Source: Verrucomicrobiia bacterium (GTDB lineage Bacteria; Verrucomicrobiota; Verrucomicrobiia; Limisphaerales; UBA11358). Taken from it: 64,000 bases of DNA. Below the pieces are notes generated by a model that was not told the DNA's origin, did no database searches, and saw only the letters and a program-made list of their open reading frames with translations. The position numbers and the translations under genes were made by a program. Numbering within the stretch: position 1 is the first letter of the stretch; each line of letters begins with the position of its first letter. Below are positions 59,386-64,000 of this stretch, in pieces. The stretch spans positions 1-64,000 of the forward strand of contig JARLJW010000018.1 of the NCBI GenBank assembly GCA_031290985.1. The letters run 5' to 3'.

Positions 59386-60552
59386 ATGAAGACACTGAAG
59401 AAACATCTGGATGAACTGAAGAAACTGAAACTGAACAGCCACGGGAAGGATTTCCTGCTGACCTGGGAAAAATCGGCGGACGATTTGCGGGCGGTGGTGG
59501 CCCTCGCGGAGCTGTTTTCGGAACTGCACCAGGCCGGCAAGTCGTTTCGGACCTTCGACACCGGGCTGGCGATTTCAATTTTTCGCGACAACTCGACGCG
59601 CACGCGCTTCAGCTTTGCGGCGGCGGCTAATTCGCTGGGGCTTGGCCTGGCGGACCTGGACGAGGGGAAATCGCAGATCGCCCACGGGGAAACGGTGCGC
59701 GAGACGGCGAACATGATTTCCTTCATGGCCGAGGTCATCGGCATCCGCGACGACATGTATCTTGGCGAAGGCAACAAATACATGCGCGAGGTTGCCGCCG
59801 CGGTGCAGGAAGGTTTTGAGCAAGGCGTGCTGCATCAGCGGCCCAACGTGATCAATCTGCAATGCGACATCGACCATCCGACCCAGGCGATGGCGGACCT
59901 GGTTCATTTGAAGCAGCATTTCGGTTCGCTCGAAAAGTTGCAGGGCAAAAAAATCGCCATGAGCTGGGCCTATTCGCCGAGCTACGGCAAGCCGTTGTCG
60001 GTGCCGCAGGCCATCATCGGCCTGATGACGCGGTTCGGGATGCACGTGACGCTCGCCCACCCGGAAGGCTACGGCTTGATTCCGGACGTCCTTGAGGTCG
60101 CGAAGAAAAACGCGGCGCAGAGCGGCGGGAAGTTCGAAATGGTGACGAGCATGGAAGAGTCGTTCCGTGACGCCGACATCGTTTATCCCAAGTCCTGGGC
60201 GCCTTACAGCGTGATGCAGCGCCGCACGCCGCTCCTGCAAAAGGGCGACCAGGCCGGACTGAAAGCGCTCGAGCAGGAATGTCTTGCGAACAATGCGCGC
60301 TTTAAAAACTGGGAATGTGACGCCAAAAAAATGAAGCTGACCCGCGGCGGCGAGGCGCTCTATATGCACTGCCTGCCGGCGGATATTTCCGGGGTCAGTT
60401 GCGCGCAGGGCGAGGTGTCGGCGGACGTGTTCGAAAAATGCCGCATCGCCACATATCGCGAGGCGAGCTTCAAGCCATTCGTGATCGCGGCCATGATTTA
60501 TCTGGCGCGCGTGAAATCACCCCTGGCGGCGCTGGGCAAACTCATCAAGTGA
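59386..60552 (+). CDS. ygeW: YgeW-type knotted carbamoyltransferase
   Basis: About 388 residues from ATG 59386, 11 bp after the Fe-S subunit stop. Aspartate/ornithine-carbamoyltransferase fold: carbamoyl-phosphate site FRDNSTRTRFSFAAAAN, INLQCDIDHPTQAMADLVHL, AMSWAYSPSYGKPLSVPQAI, and the C-terminal ALYMHCLPADISGVSCAQGEVS. The amino-acid side differs from the OTC 'DxxxSMG' pattern, as expected for YgeW, which is a knotted carbamoyltransferase of uncertain natural substrate. In the reverse direction it would release carbamoyl phosphate from an N-carbamoyl amino acid, feeding the carbamate kinase encoded on the other arm. Confidence 0.93.
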   Translation: MKTLKKHLDELKKLKLNSHGKDFLLTWEKSADDLRAVVALAELFSELHQAGKSFRTFDTGLAISIFRDNSTRTRFSFAAAANSLGLGLADLDEGKSQIAHGETVRETANMISFMAEVIGIRDDMYLGEGNKYMREVAAAVQEGFEQGVLHQRPNVINLQCDIDHPTQAMADLVHLKQHFGSLEKLQGKKIAMSWAYSPSYGKPLSVPQAIIGLMTRFGMHVTLAHPEGYGLIPDVLEVAKKNAAQSGGKFEMVTSMEESFRDADIVYPKSWAPYSVMQRRTPLLQKGDQAGLKALEQECLANNARFKNWECDAKKMKLTRGGEALYMHCLPADISGVSCAQGEVSADVFEKCRIATYREASFKPFVIAAMIYLARVKSPLAALGKLIK

Positions 60553-60569
60553 TTGGAGAAAGATCGACC

Positions 60570-62012
60570 ATGTCCAAAATCATCAAACGTCTGCAACCGG
60601 AAGTCATCAAGCGGTCAGCCGCGCGGTGCCGCGCGCGGGGCATCGTGCTCCCGACCTTCAAGCAACTGCGCAATCCCGAACTCATTCCCCCCGCCATCAA
60701 GCGGAAGTTAAAAGGCGTAGGGCTCTGGGACGTGAACCCGGTGAATCTTTTCCGGATCACGTGGAAGAACGACATAAAAACGGGCCTTTACGGAGGCGTA
60801 AATTATCTGGAGATTCCACCGGCCATCACCGGTGTAAAGGCGCGCGTCATCGGCCTGGTGGGAAAATATTTTCCGACCGGCGCGCACAAGGTGGGCGCGG
60901 CGTTTGGCTGCCTGGTGCCGCGGCTGGTGAGCGGCGAGTTCGATCCGGAGAAGCACAAGGCCGCGTGGCCTTCGACCGGGAATTTCTGCCGGGGCGGCGC
61001 GTTTGACTGCGCGGTGCTGGATTGCACCGCCATCGCAATCCTGCCGCAGGGCATGTCGCGCGAACGGTTTGAATGGCTGAAGAAAATCGGGGCGGAAATC
61101 ATCGCCACGCCCGGCTGCGAGTCGAACGTGAAGGAGATTTACGACAAATGCTGGGAGCTGAAGCGCGATCCCGCCAACATCATCTTCAACCAGTTCGAGG
61201 AATTTGGGAATCCGATCTTCCACTACAACGTGACCGGGCCGGCGATCCATGAAGTGTTTGCGTCGCTTGGCAAAAACCTGCGCGCGGCGGCCTTCATCTC
61301 CGCCACGGGTTCGGCCGGAACCATCGCGGCGGGCGATTACTTGAAGCGGATGCACCCGGCGCTGAAGATTGTCGCGACCGAGGCGCTGCAATGCCCGACG
61401 TTGTTGCAGAACGGCTTTGGTGATCACCGCATTGAAGGCATTGGCGACAAGCACATTCCATGGGTACACAACGTCCGCAACACCGACTGCGTCGCGGCCA
61501 TTGACGACGAGGATTGCATGCGTATCCTCCGGCTCTTCAACGAACCCGCCGGCCAGAAACAGCTCGCCGCACTGGGGGTGAAGGCGGATGAGCTGGCGTC
61601 GCTGCCGCTCGTCGGCATCTCCGGCATCTGCAACCTGCTTGCCGCGATCAAGACCGCAAAGCATTTTGAGCTGACTGAACGCGACGTGATCTTCACCGTG
61701 TTTACGGACTCGGCCGAACTGTACGGCTCGCGCGTCGAAGAATTAAAGCAGGAGCGCGGGGCCTACCTTGCAGCGGATGCCATCGCCGACTTCGCCGGGC
61801 CGCTGGCGCACCAAAGCGTGGATTACTTCAAGGAGCTTACCTTCCCCGAACGCAAGGCGCTGCATAACCTGAAATATTACACCTGGGTCGAGCAGCAGGG
61901 GAAACCTTGTGCGGAACTCAATGCGCAGTGGAACCCCGATTACTGGCGCGAGCTGTTTGAGGATGAAGTGAATTACTTTGATCAATTGATCGACCAATTC
62001 AATCAGGCTTGA
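60570..62012 (+). CDS. PLP-dependent cysteine-synthase/TrpB-like enzyme
   Basis: About 480 residues from ATG 60570, with a good ribosome site GGAGAAAG 10 bp upstream; a longer open frame from 60399 lies inside ygeW and is rejected. Fold-type II PLP enzyme with FPTGAHKVGAAFGCLVPRLVSG (PLP lysine), WPSTGNFCRGGAFDCAVLDC, FISATGSAGTIAAGDYLKRMHP, IVATEALQCPTLL and GISGICNLLAAIKTAKHFEL. Similar proteins, often called 'PLP-dependent protein subunit beta', occur next to ygeW/ygfK/ssnA genes. A role in beta-elimination or deamination, such as the diaminopropionate lyase step normally done by YgeX, is an inference. Last gene of the operon, followed by a hairpin. Confidence 0.87.
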   Translation: MSKIIKRLQPEVIKRSAARCRARGIVLPTFKQLRNPELIPPAIKRKLKGVGLWDVNPVNLFRITWKNDIKTGLYGGVNYLEIPPAITGVKARVIGLVGKYFPTGAHKVGAAFGCLVPRLVSGEFDPEKHKAAWPSTGNFCRGGAFDCAVLDCTAIAILPQGMSRERFEWLKKIGAEIIATPGCESNVKEIYDKCWELKRDPANIIFNQFEEFGNPIFHYNVTGPAIHEVFASLGKNLRAAAFISATGSAGTIAAGDYLKRMHPALKIVATEALQCPTLLQNGFGDHRIEGIGDKHIPWVHNVRNTDCVAAIDDEDCMRILRLFNEPAGQKQLAALGVKADELASLPLVGISGICNLLAAIKTAKHFELTERDVIFTVFTDSAELYGSRVEELKQERGAYLAADAIADFAGPLAHQSVDYFKELTFPERKALHNLKYYTWVEQQGKPCAELNAQWNPDYWRELFEDEVNYFDQLIDQFNQA

Positions 62013-62020
62013 AAAATGCC

Positions 62021-62052
62021 GCCGGGGTTCATCCGCGACCCCGGCCGTTTCG
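62021..62052 (+). terminator. Possible terminator of the forward operon
   Basis: Stem GCCGGGGT (62021-62028) with ACCCCGGC (62038-62045), 9-nt loop, followed by CGTTTCGG. It begins 8 bp past the last gene of the operon. The stem is strong but the T-run is short. Confidence 0.55.
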
Positions 62053-62180
62053 GCCCATGAATTGAAAATCCGCCATGATGCGGTATGCTCCAGCGCATGA
62101 CCCATGACCGGAATCGCGTCGTCTGCCATGGCTGCGCTTTTCCATTTCAGTTATATTGCGTCCGGCGGTCAAATCTCATC

Positions 62181-64000
62181 ATGAAATTATCCTATCGCAT
62201 GGCGTTAACGGGCGCATTCGCCGCTTGTAGTTGGTTGGGCCTGGGAGCCGTCAGGGCGCAAAGCAGCGCCACGTTGAGCGAAGACCAGACCCAGGCGACC
62301 ATGTCGGTCCAGCGGGAAGGCGATTTCCGCACGTATGAACTGACGAGCAACGCGGAATTGCGCGACGACCGTCCGCCGGACAAGCGGGTCGTATTTTCTG
62401 AAACCATTGGCCACGCCACGGTACGGACGGGCAACGTGATGTTTGACGGTCTGTATGCCATGGCGGTCCATGAGGCGGTGTTGAACTCGGTTCCGCAGAT
62501 CAAGGACGGCGCATATGGCAAGGGTGCGCCCCTCCAGCTTGAAGCCTATCAGACGGGCGAGTTTTGGACCTATGTCTGGACGCGGGATCTGGCGTACTCG
62601 GTGAACCTGGCCCTGGGCGGGTTTGATCCGCCGCGCGCGGTCAATTCGCTGTTGTTCAAAACCTCCGTTTTGAAAGCGTCCGTCGCGGGCGGCAACCGGA
62701 ACCAGATCATCCAGGATACGGGGTCAGGCGGAAGCTACCCGGTCTCCAGCGACCGCGTCGTCTGGGCGCTGGGCGCGAGCGAGACGATGAAGTACCTGCC
62801 GGCGGATGAGCGGGGAAAATTTCTCGCGCAGGTCTATCCCATCCTGCACGACACCATCGAACAGGACCGGCGGCTGGTCTTTGACCCGGTGGACGGGCTT
62901 TATCGCGGGGAACAGTCGTTTCTCGACTGGCGTGAGCAAACGTATCCGGGCTGGACGAAGGACAATGTCCTGCCGATAGCCATGTCGAAGGCGCTCTCGG
63001 TGAATGCGGCGGATTATTTTCTGCTGCAGACGGCGGCTGACTACGCGGGCCGCCTGGGGCGCAGCGATGAACAGTCCCGTTACCACCAATGGGCGGAGGC
63101 GCTGAAACCTGCCATCAATAATCATTTCTTCGATGCCAAGGACGGGCTTTACAGCACCTATCTGCTTTCGGATGGAATCAACGAAATCCGGGTCCATCGT
63201 TACGACTTGCTCGGCGAATCGCTGGCCATCTTGTGCGGCATCGCCAGCCCGTCCCGGGCGGAGATGATATTGCGCAGCTATCCCGTGGGACCGTACGGGC
63301 CATCCGTCGTGTGGCCGCAGGAACGAACCGTGCCGATTTATCATAACCAGGCCATCTGGCCGTTTGTCACCGCTTACTGGACGAAAGCCGCCCGCCAGGC
63401 CAACAGCGCGCAAGCCGTGGATCAAGGCGTCCAGTCGCTCGAACGGCAGGCGGCGTTTAATTTGTCGAACATGGAAAACTTCGACTTCGTTTCAGGAAAA
63501 GCGGCGGTCAAAGGCCAGGGCTTGAATGGTCCCGTCATTAATTCCCGCCGCCAGCTTTGGTCCGTGGCGGGTTACCTCTCCATGGTGCAAGATGTGGTCT
63601 TTGGGCTGGAAACGTCGTGGGATGGCATCCGTTTCCTGCCGTTCGTCACGGCCCGGATGCGCAACGAAACCTTTGCCGGCACCGACGTGATCGAGCTCCG
63701 CCAATTCAGCTATTGCGACGCGGTAATTTCTGTACGGGTGCACCTGCCGCCGACGAATGACGTCAGATCGGGCGTTTGCCGCGTGAGCCGCGTGGAACTC
63801 AACGGCCGGAAACTCGGCGAGGATTTTGCGACGCGGTCCACGTTGCAGAGTTCCAATCAATGGGACATCTATCTCGCCGCTCCCAAAGAGTCCGGAACGA
63901 CGGCGGCGTTGAGGCTGGTCGACATGAACAACGAGCGGGCGAGATTCGGCCCGGCGCAACCGGTCTGGGACGAAGCCCAACATGGCGGCATCACCATTGT
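62181..64000 (+). CDS. Exported six-hairpin glycosidase-like protein, 5' part
   Basis: The frame is open from ATG 62181 to the right edge (606 codons, no stop), so the C-terminus is missing. Signal peptide MKLSYRMALTGAFAACSW...GAVRA-Q. The middle is an (alpha/alpha)6 barrel of the glucoamylase/trehalase/GH63 kind: YQTGEFWTYVWTRDLAYSVNLAL, TGSGGSYPVSSDRVVWALGAS, DPVDGLYRGEQSFLDWREQTYPGW, WAEALKPAINNHFFDAKDGLYSTYL, VVWPQERTVPIYHNQAIWPF and SRRQLWSVAGYLSMVQDVVFGL. The glutamate/aspartate pair needed for catalysis would be among WTRD and the 'LDWRE' region, but I cannot fix the family. Periplasmic or secreted carbohydrate breakdown is likely. Separated from the purine-type operon by a hairpin and 168 bp. 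Confidence 0.78.
   Translation, partial: MKLSYRMALTGAFAACSWLGLGAVRAQSSATLSEDQTQATMSVQREGDFRTYELTSNAELRDDRPPDKRVVFSETIGHATVRTGNVMFDGLYAMAVHEAVLNSVPQIKDGAYGKGAPLQLEAYQTGEFWTYVWTRDLAYSVNLALGGFDPPRAVNSLLFKTSVLKASVAGGNRNQIIQDTGSGGSYPVSSDRVVWALGASETMKYLPADERGKFLAQVYPILHDTIEQDRRLVFDPVDGLYRGEQSFLDWREQTYPGWTKDNVLPIAMSKALSVNAADYFLLQTAADYAGRLGRSDEQSRYHQWAEALKPAINNHFFDAKDGLYSTYLLSDGINEIRVHRYDLLGESLAILCGIASPSRAEMILRSYPVGPYGPSVVWPQERTVPIYHNQAIWPFVTAYWTKAARQANSAQAVDQGVQSLERQAAFNLSNMENFDFVSGKAAVKGQGLNGPVINSRRQLWSVAGYLSMVQDVVFGLETSWDGIRFLPFVTARMRNETFAGTDVIELRQFSYCDAVISVRVHLPPTNDVRSGVCRVSRVELNGRKLGEDFATRSTLQSSNQWDIYLAAPKESGTTAALRLVDMNNERARFGPAQPVWDEAQHGGITI

Noticed and set aside
402-62012. Possible prophage, integrative element or genomic island around the 48-62 kb cluster
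   Set aside because: I found no integrase, transposase, tRNA attachment site or phage gene. The 47-48 kb repeats alone do not prove transfer.

Overview
The window reads as chromosomal DNA of a GC-rich member of the Verrucomicrobiota, probably in the Pedosphaera/Limisphaera neighbourhood. This is inferred from several traits: a verrucomicrobial-style pseudopilin with a [26 protein letters not shown] leader-type N-terminus, a DUF1080 protein, very large exported proteases ending in a 'D.DHDGMTDYAEFIAGTDPTN' segment, few clear Shine-Dalgarno sequences, and many short dispersed intergenic repeats. LpxD and a CusA-type pump show a Gram-negative envelope. I found no tRNA, rRNA, CRISPR array, integrase or complete insertion sequence.

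Layout. 0-18 kb: the tail of a PIN-domain gene, recA with its terminator, a repeat-bearing spacer, a giant exported subtilase, a NifS-type cysteine desulfurase, dnaN, a VOC protein, a two-gene membrane operon, a small exported protein, a pseudopilin, a Gfo/Idh/MocA oxidoreductase, lpxD and an AraC regulator. 17.8-28 kb: an AEC transporter, then a metal-resistance locus. That locus holds a CusA-like RND pump, an adaptor without its helical hairpin, four small exported Cys-rich proteins, an exported two-domain aspartyl protease, a small repeat peptide, and a three-gene module ordered like cnrY-cnrX-cnrH (anti-sigma, periplasmic metal sensor, ECF sigma). 28-48 kb: an ABC-F ATPase, an esterase, an acyltransferase coupled to lysS (LysS carries an insertion of about 115 residues), corA, a DUF2142-type membrane protein, a MEKHLA protein, an Fe-alcohol dehydrogenase with an ABM monooxygenase, a second acyltransferase, a DUF1080 protein with a palindromic element inserted in frame, a PaaK-like ligase, an HtrA-like protease and an Old Yellow Enzyme. 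The spacers at 43.9-44.3 kb and 47.0-48.0 kb are packed with repeats.

48-62 kb is the most interesting region. Eight tightly packed forward genes (a PreT-PreA/YgfK-like fusion, SsnA, YgeY, a threonine-synthase-like PLP enzyme, an XdhD-like molybdenum hydroxylase with its 2Fe-2S subunit, YgeW, and a second PLP enzyme) lie divergent to carbamate kinase and a threonine ammonia-lyase. The set matches the E. coli ygeW-ygeX-ygeY-yqeA-ygfK-ssnA-xdhD group, whose homologues have been tied to anaerobic urate/purine breakdown in gut bacteria. Here the genes are rearranged and a hydantoinase (HyuA), a canonical YgeX and an FAD subunit of the hydroxylase are not seen. The inferred logic is oxidation or reduction of a purine-type ring, hydrolysis and deamination, transcarbamoylation by YgeW, and ATP recovery by carbamate kinase. 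The window ends inside an exported six-hairpin glycosidase-like gene.
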